From assembly GCA_034429475.1 (NCBI GenBank), contig DAOUGD010000304.1, positions 1 to 17,281 on the forward strand: a stretch of 17,281 nucleotides of DNA. Reading direction: 5' to 3'. Below the pieces are notes generated by a model. The model saw only the letters and a list, made by a program, of their open reading frames with translations, searched no databases and was not told the origin of the DNA. Shown here in pieces: positions 6,690 to 13,579 of the stretch. Position numbers and translations under genes: made by a program. The number at the start of each line of letters is the position of its first letter. Positions within the stretch are counted from its first letter, which is position 1. The stretch comes from JAKQHY01 sp034429475. GTDB lineage: Bacteria > Chloroflexota > Anaerolineae > B4-G1 > SLSP01.

Positions 6690-9370
6690 ACCGCCTGGTT
6701 CGCGTTCTTTATGTAGATGATTATCCTCTCGACCGTGAACTGGTGCGGGATGCATTAGAAAGAGAGCACGGCGGGTTTGACCTGGTCGAAGCCGCTTCGC
6801 GCGGAGACTTCGAGACCGCACTGGCACAAGGCAGGTTTGATCTTGTCCTGAGCGATTTCAATATCCTCGGTTTTGAAGGGTTGCAAGTCCTGGAAGCAGT
6901 TGGCGCAAAAGATCCGCATCTGCCCGTGATTATTGTGACGGGCACCGGTTCCGAAGAGGTTGCCGCCGAGGCTATCAAGCGTGGCGCCGCCGATTATGTC
7001 ATCAAGAGTCCCAAACACATCCAACGTTTGCCGCACATTATCCACACGGTGCTGGAAAAGAAACGCCTGGAAGCCGAACGACAACAAGTGGAAGTGGCTT
7101 TGCGCGAAAGTGAGAACAAATTCAAGTACGTGTTTGACTACTCCATCATCGGAAAATCCTTAACCTTGCCCTCCGGTGAGTTAAGCGTGAACCAGGCTTT
7201 TGGCGAGATGCTGGGTTACACGCAGGCAGAACTTCAAGGCCAACGATGGCAGGACATTACGCACCCGGACGACCTTGAGCTAACCCAACGAGTCGTTGAC
7301 GCGCTGCTCTCTGGCGCGCAAGATTCGGCGCGGTTCAGCAAGAGGTATCTGCATAAAGACGGTTCCATCGTGTGGGCCGATGTCAGCACCTCTTTGCGCC
7401 GGGATGAGGCCGGCAATCCGCTGTATTTTATTACAAGCGCAAACGACGTCACCGCACGCCGGCAGGCGGAAGAGGCGCTCCGCCAGAGCGAGGAACGGTA
7501 TCGTCTTATCGCGGATCACGTGGGCGATGTCGTCTGGCACTTAGATGAGAAGTTACGCCTCGCTTATGTCAGCCCGGCCATTGAACGTGTTCTGGGATAT
7601 ACGCCCCAAGAAGCCCTCGGGGTTCCTGTGGCCGACTTCCTGAATGCCGCCGGGATAGCGCAAATGCAGAGAGTGACTCAGTTCAAGCTGGAACATCCCG
7701 ACAAAACCGCTGACCCTACCGAGTACAGAATGCAGCACAAGGATGGTCATTGGGTGGATGTTGAGGTGGTCTCTTCACCTGTGTTTGACGATAATCAACG
7801 CCTCATCGGCTTTGCCGGCATTACGCGGGACATTACTGAGCGCAAGCAAGCAGAGGCAGCGCTACAGGAGAGTGAAGAACGTTTTCGTACTGCGTTCCAC
7901 ACCAGCCCAGACGCTATTACTATCAACCGGCTATCGGATGAACTCTATCTGGAGGTCAACGAAGGCTTCTCACGCTTGACCGGATATACACGGGGGGAAG
8001 TCGTTGGCCGCTCATCGCTAGAACTGGCTATTTGGGTGGATCCCGACGACCGTGGCCGATTAGTCGCCGGGTTGCAAGCTGACGGGGTCGTCGAAAATCT
8101 GGAAGTGCAGTTCCGCCGGAAGGACGGCGAAGCTCGCACGGGGTTGATATCTGCCCGCGCGCTGCGTCTGGGAGACGACCTGTGTATTCTTTCCATCACC
8201 CGCGACATTACCGAATGGCGCCACTTGGAACAACAACTGCGGCGGCAGGAGCGGCTGGCGGCAGTAGGGCAACTGGCGGCGGGCATTGCCCACGACTTTC
8301 GCAACCTTCTGACGACTATCACCCTCTATGCTCAGCTCTCCTTGCATAAGCCCGATCTGCCGCTCCAGGTCGGCCAGGCGCTTGAGATCATCCAGGGCGA
8401 ATCCAAAAAGGCAGCCACTCTCATCCAACAAATTCTCGACTTCAGCAGCCGGGCGATCGTCACATTGCGCCCGGTGGACCTTGGCGCTGGCGTCGCCGAA
8501 ATTGTGGCCACCTTGCGGCGCACACTTCCGGAGAACATTCGTCTCACCCTCACAGAGGACACAGAGGATTACACCATTGCCGGCGACCTGGGTCAGATCC
8601 AGCAAGTGCTGCTGAACCTGGCGCTGAACAGCCGCGATGCGATGCCGGCCGGCGGCGATCTGCGTTTCACCCTCTCCCGTCTAACGGTACAGCCGGAGGA
8701 GACGCCGCCGGTGGTTGGCATGCCGCCCGGCGTGTGGGTCTGCCTCGCCGTTGCCGACACCGGAGCGGGGATGAGCGAAGCTGTAACTGCGCACCTGTTT
8801 GAGCCGTTCTTCACCACCAAAGAGGTAGGTAAAGGCACGGGGCTGGGTCTGGCGCAGGTCTACGGCATCGTTCGGCAACATGGCGGCCACATCGGGGTCA
8901 AAACGGCCGAAGGCGTCGGCACCACCTTCACCCTCTATTTTCCGGCCAGCAACGTCACCCCCGCCGTCGCCGTCCCCCGGGCGACCGCGCCGCCCGGACA
9001 TGGCGAAACCTTGCTGTTGGTGGAGGACGATGACCGGCTCCGCACCGCCAGCCGCAGCCTCCTGGAAACTCTGGGATACCACGTTATAACGGCAAGGCAG
9101 GGATGTGAGGCATTCGAAATCTACACAACGGTGGGAGATCAGATTGATCTGGTCATCACGGATATCGTGATGCCAGAGATGGGGGGCAAGGAACTGCTCC
9201 TGAACCTGCGGCGGTGGGCGCCGCAGGTGAAAGTGTTGGGTATCACCGGCTACGCGATGCAGGAGAACCTGGAAACGTTGCAGCAGGCCGGCTTCTTGGA
9301 TGTGCTGCACAAACCTTTTGATATTGAGACGTTGGCGCAGGCGATCCGGCGTGCGCTGACGACGCTCTGA
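6686..9370 (+). CDS. Hybrid histidine kinase REC-PAS-PAS-PAS-HisKA-HATPase-REC
   Basis: Soluble multi-domain kinase of 894 residues with no membrane segment. Order: receiver 1 (about 4-122, Asp57 in LVLSDFNI, Lys107), three PAS domains (about 140-263, 266-390, 393-515, ending NDVTARRQAEEAL, RDITERKQAEAAL and RDITEWRHLEQQL), HisKA with His536 in GIAHDFRNLL, an ATPase domain with LNLALNSRDAM, DTGAGM (Asp691) and GKGTGLGLA, then receiver 2 (about 773-893, Asp826 in LVITDIVMP, Lys876). The HDFRN box is of the NtrB-like HDFxN class. The start at 6686 overlaps the preceding stop by ATGA, with GGAGGG at 6674-6679; longer in-frame extensions to 6647 lack support. The N-terminal receiver could accept phosphate from the upstream kinase, directly or via the small regulator. 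A 9-bp repeat pair lies inside the gene at 8551-8568. No DNA-binding output is encoded here. Confidence 0.93.
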   Translation: MNRLVRVLYVDDYPLDRELVRDALEREHGGFDLVEAASRGDFETALAQGRFDLVLSDFNILGFEGLQVLEAVGAKDPHLPVIIVTGTGSEEVAAEAIKRGAADYVIKSPKHIQRLPHIIHTVLEKKRLEAERQQVEVALRESENKFKYVFDYSIIGKSLTLPSGELSVNQAFGEMLGYTQAELQGQRWQDITHPDDLELTQRVVDALLSGAQDSARFSKRYLHKDGSIVWADVSTSLRRDEAGNPLYFITSANDVTARRQAEEALRQSEERYRLIADHVGDVVWHLDEKLRLAYVSPAIERVLGYTPQEALGVPVADFLNAAGIAQMQRVTQFKLEHPDKTADPTEYRMQHKDGHWVDVEVVSSPVFDDNQRLIGFAGITRDITERKQAEAALQESEERFRTAFHTSPDAITINRLSDELYLEVNEGFSRLTGYTRGEVVGRSSLELAIWVDPDDRGRLVAGLQADGVVENLEVQFRRKDGEARTGLISARALRLGDDLCILSITRDITEWRHLEQQLRRQERLAAVGQLAAGIAHDFRNLLTTITLYAQLSLHKPDLPLQVGQALEIIQGESKKAATLIQQILDFSSRAIVTLRPVDLGAGVAEIVATLRRTLPENIRLTLTEDTEDYTIAGDLGQIQQVLLNLALNSRDAMPAGGDLRFTLSRLTVQPEETPPVVGMPPGVWVCLAVADTGAGMSEAVTAHLFEPFFTTKEVGKGTGLGLAQVYGIVRQHGGHIGVKTAEGVGTTFTLYFPASNVTPAVAVPRATAPPGHGETLLLVEDDDRLRTASRSLLETLGYHVITARQGCEAFEIYTTVGDQIDLVITDIVMPEMGGKELLLNLRRWAPQVKVLGITGYAMQENLETLQQAGFLDVLHKPFDIETLAQAIRRALTTL
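8551..8568 (+). repeat. CACAGAGGA tandem pair within a coding region
   Basis: CACAGAGGA occurs twice in tandem inside the hybrid kinase gene and, in the reading frame, contributes to the peptide TEDTED just before the conserved N box of the ATPase domain. The unit resembles the GCAGAGAC repeats at 13460-13483 and similar intergenic repeats seen in many environmental bacteria. Confidence 0.7.
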
Positions 9371-9379
9371 GAAAGGCTG

Positions 9380-9412
9380 AGGCGCTTTGGGCGACCTACT
9401 TGGCGCCTTTTT
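9380..9412 (+). terminator. Probable terminator after the hybrid kinase
   Basis: AGGCGC (9380-9385) pairs with GCGCCT (9403-9408) across a 17-base loop and runs into T9408-T9412. The stem is short and the loop long, so this is a moderate candidate. It begins 10 bases after the kinase stop and separates the cassette from the next promoter. Confidence 0.5.
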
Positions 9413-9463
9413 GCGCCAGTGTACCTCTCTATTCCTCGTTCGAAAAATGACCCATTTGGGTAC

Positions 9464-9492
9464 TAGACGCACTCAGGTCGCTCCTTTATAAT
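9464..9492 (+). promoter_or_regulatory. glnA: Promoter of the second glutamine synthetase
   Basis: A perfect TATAAT at 9487-9492 lies 17 bases after TAGACG (9464-9469), which matches TTGACA at four of six positions. The expected start near 9499 leaves a leader of about 33 bases before the ATG. The second glutamine synthetase therefore probably has its own transcription unit. Confidence 0.65.
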
Positions 9493-9531
9493 GCAGAAGA
9501 ATTATCCGCTAAGTGAAAAGGAGAAGAGACA

Positions 9532-10941
9532 ATGTTAAAGACAGCTTCCGACGTCGTGAAAATGAGCAAAGACGTGGAGATGGTAGACCTGCGCTTTACT
9601 GACTTGCTTGGGGCGTGGCACCATTTCTCCATCCCGGCGCGCGAGTTGAGCGAGGAATTGTTCACGGCCGGCATCGGCTTCGATGGCTCGTCCATCCGCG
9701 GCTTCCAGGAAATCCATGAGTCTGATATGCTGCTCATCCCCGACCCCGACACGGCCTTCAAAGATCAGATTTTTGAAGTGCCCACCCTGGTCATCATCTG
9801 CGACATCTTCGACCCGGTGACGTTGCAGCCTTACAGCCGCGACTCGCGCTACGTGGCGAAGAAGGCCGAGGCCTACCTCAAGCAGACCGGCATCGCCGAC
9901 ATCAGCTATTGGGGGCCGGAAGCGGAGTTCTTCATCTTTGATACCGTGCGCTACGGCGGCGGCACCAATGAGGCGTTCTATCACATTGACAGCGCGGAAG
10001 CCTGGTGGAACAGCGGGGCGGAAGGCGGCAAAGGCGGCCAGATTCCGCCCAAGCGCGGCTACTTCCCCGTACCTCCCACCGACACCCTGCAAGACGTGCG
10101 CAGCCGCATCGTGCTGGCCCTGGAAGCCGTCGGCGTGCCCATCGAAGTCCACCATCACGAAGTCGCCACCGCCGGTCAGACGGAAATTGATATGCGCTAT
10201 GGCACGCTGGTGCGCATGGCCGACAGCGTCCTGATCTACAAGTACATCGTCAAGAACGTGGCTCGCAAGAACGGTTTGACGGCGACTTTCATGCCCAAGC
10301 CGCTCTTCGGCGACAATGGCAGCGGGATGCACGTCCACCAAAGTCTGTGGAACGGCGAAACGAACGTGTTCTTCGACGATTCAGGGTACGCCCAGCTTTC
10401 GGACACGGCCAAATACTACATCGGCGGCCTGCTCAAGCACGCGCCGGCCCTGCTGGCCCTCTGCGCTCCCACCACCAACTCCTACCGCCGCCTGGTGCCT
10501 GGCTTCGAGGCGCCCGTCAATTTGGCGTACTCCCAGCGCAACCGCTCGGCCATCTGTCGCATCCCGGTCTACTCCAAGAGTCCGAAGGCCAAGCGCATCG
10601 AGTTTCGCGCCCCTGACCCGGCCTGCAACCCCTACCTCTGCTTCGCCGCGCTGTTGATGGCCGGCCTGGATGGCGTTCAGAATCAGATTGACCCCGGCGA
10701 GCCGATGGACAAGGACCTGTACGGCCTGCCGCCGGAGGAAGCCGCCAAGATCAAGCAGGTGCCGGGTTCGCTGGAGGCGGTGATGGCCGCGCTCAAGGCT
10801 GACCACGAATTCTTGCTCAAGGGCGACGTGTTCACGCCGGACCTGCTCTCGGCGTACATGGCGTACAAGAAAGAGGCCGAAATCGACCCGGTGCGGATGC
10901 GCCCGCATCCCTACGAATTTACGCTCTACTACGATATTTAG
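9532..10941 (+). CDS. glnA: Glutamine synthetase, type I-beta (adenylylatable form)
   Basis: Second ATP-dependent glutamate-ammonia ligase of the window, 469 residues, the length of the enterobacterial/cyanobacterial type. Signatures are FDGSSIRGF, GPEAEFFIFD, EVHHHEVATAGQTEIDMRY, NGSGMHVHQSLW and NSYRRLVPGFEAP. It carries the beta-type insertion and the segment MDKDLYGLPPEE, with tyrosine at residue 397. This matches the tyrosine adenylylated by GlnE in E. coli, so covalent control is likely if the genome has an adenylyltransferase; none is in the window. The ATG follows AAAAGGAG (9516-9523) with 8-base spacing and a TATAAT promoter. It differs clearly from the alpha form at 168-1508, so the two are not a recent duplication. 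Confidence 0.97.
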   Translation: MLKTASDVVKMSKDVEMVDLRFTDLLGAWHHFSIPARELSEELFTAGIGFDGSSIRGFQEIHESDMLLIPDPDTAFKDQIFEVPTLVIICDIFDPVTLQPYSRDSRYVAKKAEAYLKQTGIADISYWGPEAEFFIFDTVRYGGGTNEAFYHIDSAEAWWNSGAEGGKGGQIPPKRGYFPVPPTDTLQDVRSRIVLALEAVGVPIEVHHHEVATAGQTEIDMRYGTLVRMADSVLIYKYIVKNVARKNGLTATFMPKPLFGDNGSGMHVHQSLWNGETNVFFDDSGYAQLSDTAKYYIGGLLKHAPALLALCAPTTNSYRRLVPGFEAPVNLAYSQRNRSAICRIPVYSKSPKAKRIEFRAPDPACNPYLCFAALLMAGLDGVQNQIDPGEPMDKDLYGLPPEEAAKIKQVPGSLEAVMAALKADHEFLLKGDVFTPDLLSAYMAYKKEAEIDPVRMRPHPYEFTLYYDI

Positions 10942-10944
10942 AAT

Positions 10945-11079
10945 CTAGTTGAAATTCTTCAACTTGGCAATCAGCCATATCATAAGGGATGTGAATAGCG
11001 CCGTGTCGGTGTCCATGGTGATTACCGCCATAGGATAGCCTGGAATCCAGGAGAGTTCGTTTAACGTTTGTGTTTGCAA
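10945..11079 (-). CDS. Possible 44-residue small protein, tail-to-tail with glnA
   Basis: On the reverse strand a TTG at 11079 is preceded by AAGGAG (11092-11087) at 7-base spacing and opens a frame of 44 codons ending at TAG, three bases beyond the glnA stop. The peptide begins MQTQTLNELSWIPGYP and ends in a hydrophobic stretch (ALFTSLMIWLIAKL) that could be a membrane helix or amphipathic anchor. I do not recognise a family. The good ribosome binding site is the main support; no convincing promoter was found, and the terminator at 11138-11171 implies that glnA transcripts run across it antisense. It could equally be a chance frame. Confidence 0.35.
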   Translation of the reverse strand: MQTQTLNELSWIPGYPMAVITMDTDTALFTSLMIWLIAKLKNFN

Positions 11080-11137
11080 GATAGTTCTCCTTCCGAAAAT
11101 GACTGCTAAACCGGCAGGTCAAAAAGGTAAGTCTGCT

Positions 11138-11171
11138 AAGTCCCCCGGCCAATCGCGCTGGGGGACTTTTT
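11138..11171 (+). terminator. Rho-independent terminator downstream of the second glnA
   Basis: A 9-bp stem, AAGTCCCCC (11138-11146) against GGGGGACTT (11160-11168), with a 13-base loop runs into five T residues (11167-11171). It lies about 200 bases after the glnA stop, leaving a long 3' untranslated region that includes smaller hairpins at 10947-10964 and 11039-11051. Confidence 0.85.
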
Positions 11172-11235
11172 GTTGTCCCTGGGTGAGGGCGTTTTAAATT
11201 GCTTTTCCTGAAACGTCCCCAGGGGTGCGGCCGAG

Positions 11236-11264
11236 TTGAAACAAATCCACAAATGCGGTATCCT
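11236..11264 (+). promoter_or_regulatory. Promoter of the secreted TSP1/FN3 protein gene
   Basis: TTGAAA at 11236-11241 and TATCCT at 11259-11264 are separated by exactly 17 bases, predicting a start near 11271 and a leader of about 20 bases ahead of the ATG at 11291. Confidence 0.6.
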
Positions 11265-11290
11265 TAGCGAGGTTGAACAAGGAGGTGGTT

Positions 11291-13423
11291 ATGAGACTCG
11301 TCAAAATTGCATCCATCATTCTTTTGATTGTGGCCCTGGCATCCGGCGTGGACGCATTTCTTTCCCCGCCGGCGGCCTACGCCCAGCCGTCGGCGCCTGT
11401 GGATGGCGGGTGGAGTTATTGGTATTGGACGCCATGCTCCAAAGGCTGCAAGGACGCCGAGGGCTGGGGCATCCGGCAACGCATTCGGGTGTGTAACAAC
11501 CCGGCGCCGCAGGATGGCGGGGCCGAGTGTCGCCGCCACGATGACACCCTCACCACCCCGTCCGACCGCGTAGAGATTGACTTGAGCGTTGGTTATGGCC
11601 AGGGGTACATCGAGTGCGGCAATCCCACGCCGGACATTACCTGTTCGGCCGCCGCGCTCAACGATACCACGCCGCCTACTACGCCGCAAAACCTGCAGGC
11701 TGCCGTCCTTTCCGATACCAAAATCCGCTTGTGGTGGGATCACGCCACGGATGACGTGGCCGTCGTCAAGTACCGTATTTACGACCAGCGCGGTTTCGTC
11801 ATCGGCGTCTCGGAGGAAACGTATTATACCCCGCCCGGTTATCAAACCAATTTCTACACCGTCTCGCTGCTGACCCCAGCGACTGCCTATGCCTTCAGCG
11901 TCGGCGCAGTGGATGAGCACGGCAACGAAAGCCCCCGCGCGCTCACGGTGACGGCTACTACACTCCCGTTCCAACACGACAACGGCCTGATCAATCCGTT
12001 CACTGACGTTGTTTACAAGGGGGCGTTCAAACTTCCAGGGCCGTCGGGGAGCCTGGAATATGGTCGTTGGGGGTACGGCGGCTACGGGTTGGCGTACTAT
12101 CCCGCTGGCGATCCCACCGGCTCCGGCGACGAGTATCCGGGTTCGCTGTTCGGGCGCGGCCACGTGTACGATTGGGCCGTCTCGGAGATCGGTATCCCTG
12201 AACCGATCATTTCCCCGGACAAGGCTTCCCACGATTTGAACACGGCCGTCACCTTGCAACCGTTTGTCAGAGTGGATACGTTCAGTCACGATCCATTGAG
12301 CATTCCCATCGGCGGGATGACCTACCTGCCCCGGCAGGGCAACCAGACCAGTGACAAGCTCTACTACATCTGGGGCAGCAACTACCAATGGGAGAAAATT
12401 CCCTCTCACAGCGCCAGTGAACTGACGCTCGACACTCCCCAAGCGCAGGGCTGGTGGTACGTCGGCCAGACCGCTGGGCATCCACCCTACTACAGCACCG
12501 TCTTTTATCTTTTTGATATTCCCAAGTCCTGGGCCGACCAATACACCGGCGGCAGAATGTTACTCACCGGCGGCACGCGTAGCGGAGCGTACAACGGTTT
12601 CGGCACTGCTATGTTCGCCATCGGCCCCTGGCTGGATGGCGCTCCGCCGCCCGTTGAGGCCGAACTGAGTTACACGACCCTGCTGGAATACGGCCAGGTA
12701 ACCGGTGTCAACACTCAGGATGGGCGCGAAGTGACCGATGCCTTCCATGGCGGCGCCTGGATTACGCAGGGCCGTAAAACCGCCGTGATGCTGGTCGGCA
12801 ACAAGACCACCGGTGAAGTCTCATACCGCAGCGGGTATTTCGTTTCGTTGGATTGGCCGGTGTTCCTGTTCTACGACCCGGACGACCTGGCCGCCGTTGC
12901 TACCGGGGTGAAACAGGCGCACGAGCCGCAGCCTTACGCCATGCTGGACGTCAGCCGATACTTCTTCGACGAACAACCCACCTTGCGCGGTGTGGCCTAT
13001 GACCGCGCCCGTAGTCTGGTGTACATCTACGAATATAGGGGGGAAGAGCCGCTGATCCACGTTTTCCAGGTCGCGCCGCCGCCCACTGCCCCCACATTAC
13101 ACCGACCTCAATGCGTCGTCGGCAGTGGTACATTAACCGCCACGCTCACCTGGACGCCGCTGACCAGAACCCTCACTTCCACACTCTATTACTCGGACAC
13201 CAGGCTGGCCGAGACGCTCTGGGTTGCTGCGCGGGTTCTTACCGACTCGCTGCCGGTCAGCGTCACCGCGCACACCGTCGCTTTGCCTTACACCGAGGGT
13301 GAGGTGGCCTATTTCGGGTTGCGCTCCTACCTGGAAGGCGACACCTGGTCGGCATTGTCGAACGTGGTATTCTGCCCATACTGGGACATATTCTTGCCGC
13401 TGGTGCTAAAGGGGTCATCATAA
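11291..13423 (+). CDS. Secreted protein with thrombospondin type 1 and fibronectin III domains
   Basis: Exported protein of 710 residues, function unknown. A signal peptide (MRLVKIASIILLIVALASG...AYA) is predicted to be cut after Ala31. Residues 38-118 match a thrombospondin type 1 repeat: layered tryptophans (Trp41, 44, 46), Arg62-x-Arg64-x-Arg66 and six cysteines (49, 53, 68, 80, 109, 118), including PAPQDGGAEC. A fibronectin III domain follows (about 128-222, TPPTTPQNLQA to DEHGNESPRA). The central part, rich in aromatic residues and glycine, looks beta-structured, perhaps a propeller; a second FN3-like domain lies near 600-695. The protein ends WDIFLPLVLKGSS, a terminal motif I associate with secreted Chloroflexota proteins. 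AAGGAGG at 11279-11285 fixes the ATG; a TTG at 11273 in frame lies upstream of that site and is rejected. An extracellular binding role is likely; the target is unknown. Confidence 0.88.
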   Translation: MRLVKIASIILLIVALASGVDAFLSPPAAYAQPSAPVDGGWSYWYWTPCSKGCKDAEGWGIRQRIRVCNNPAPQDGGAECRRHDDTLTTPSDRVEIDLSVGYGQGYIECGNPTPDITCSAAALNDTTPPTTPQNLQAAVLSDTKIRLWWDHATDDVAVVKYRIYDQRGFVIGVSEETYYTPPGYQTNFYTVSLLTPATAYAFSVGAVDEHGNESPRALTVTATTLPFQHDNGLINPFTDVVYKGAFKLPGPSGSLEYGRWGYGGYGLAYYPAGDPTGSGDEYPGSLFGRGHVYDWAVSEIGIPEPIISPDKASHDLNTAVTLQPFVRVDTFSHDPLSIPIGGMTYLPRQGNQTSDKLYYIWGSNYQWEKIPSHSASELTLDTPQAQGWWYVGQTAGHPPYYSTVFYLFDIPKSWADQYTGGRMLLTGGTRSGAYNGFGTAMFAIGPWLDGAPPPVEAELSYTTLLEYGQVTGVNTQDGREVTDAFHGGAWITQGRKTAVMLVGNKTTGEVSYRSGYFVSLDWPVFLFYDPDDLAAVATGVKQAHEPQPYAMLDVSRYFFDEQPTLRGVAYDRARSLVYIYEYRGEEPLIHVFQVAPPPTAPTLHRPQCVVGSGTLTATLTWTPLTRTLTSTLYYSDTRLAETLWVAARVLTDSLPVSVTAHTVALPYTEGEVAYFGLRSYLEGDTWSALSNVVFCPYWDIFLPLVLKGSS

Positions 13424-13459
13424 ACCGGGTTCACCGGCGGTTGGATGAAAATTTTCACC

Positions 13460-13534
13460 GCAGAGACGCAGAGACGCAGAGATTTCGCTATTTGCTATTC
13501 GCTAATCGCTATTCGCTAATCGCTATTCGCTATT
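13460..13534. repeat. Tandem 8-mers and 7-mers in the gap before the YibE/F gene
   Basis: GCAGAGAC occurs at 13460-13467 and 13468-13475, with GCAGAGAT at 13476-13483. Seven contiguous heptamers follow at 13486-13534 (CGCTATT, TGCTATT, CGCTAAT, CGCTATT, CGCTAAT, CGCTATT, CGCTATT). As in the gap at 1513-1657, the run ends just before a ribosome binding site. No spacers and no coding frame are present. Confidence 0.85.
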
Positions 13535-13549
13535 TTCAGAGGAGTGACC

Positions 13550-13579
13550 GTGACGCCTCGTGAAAGGTATCTTTTATGA
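13550..13579 (+). CDS. Possible 9-codon leader peptide coupled to the YibE/F gene
   Basis: AGAGGAG (13538-13544) precedes a GTG at 13550 by 5 bases. The frame reads MTPRERYLL and ends at TGA, which overlaps the ATG of the next gene (ATGA at 13576-13579). The better ribosome binding site thus serves this tiny frame, and the membrane-protein gene could be translated by reinitiation. A chance arrangement cannot be excluded. Confidence 0.35.
   Translation: MTPRERYLL

Noticed and set aside
11264..12541. Reverse-strand frame of 425 codons opposite the secreted protein
   Set aside because: No ribosome binding site or recognisable domain; the forward strand has a signal peptide, TSP1 and FN3 domains in the same stretch.
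13486..13534. CRISPR array
   Set aside because: Units are contiguous heptamers with no spacers.
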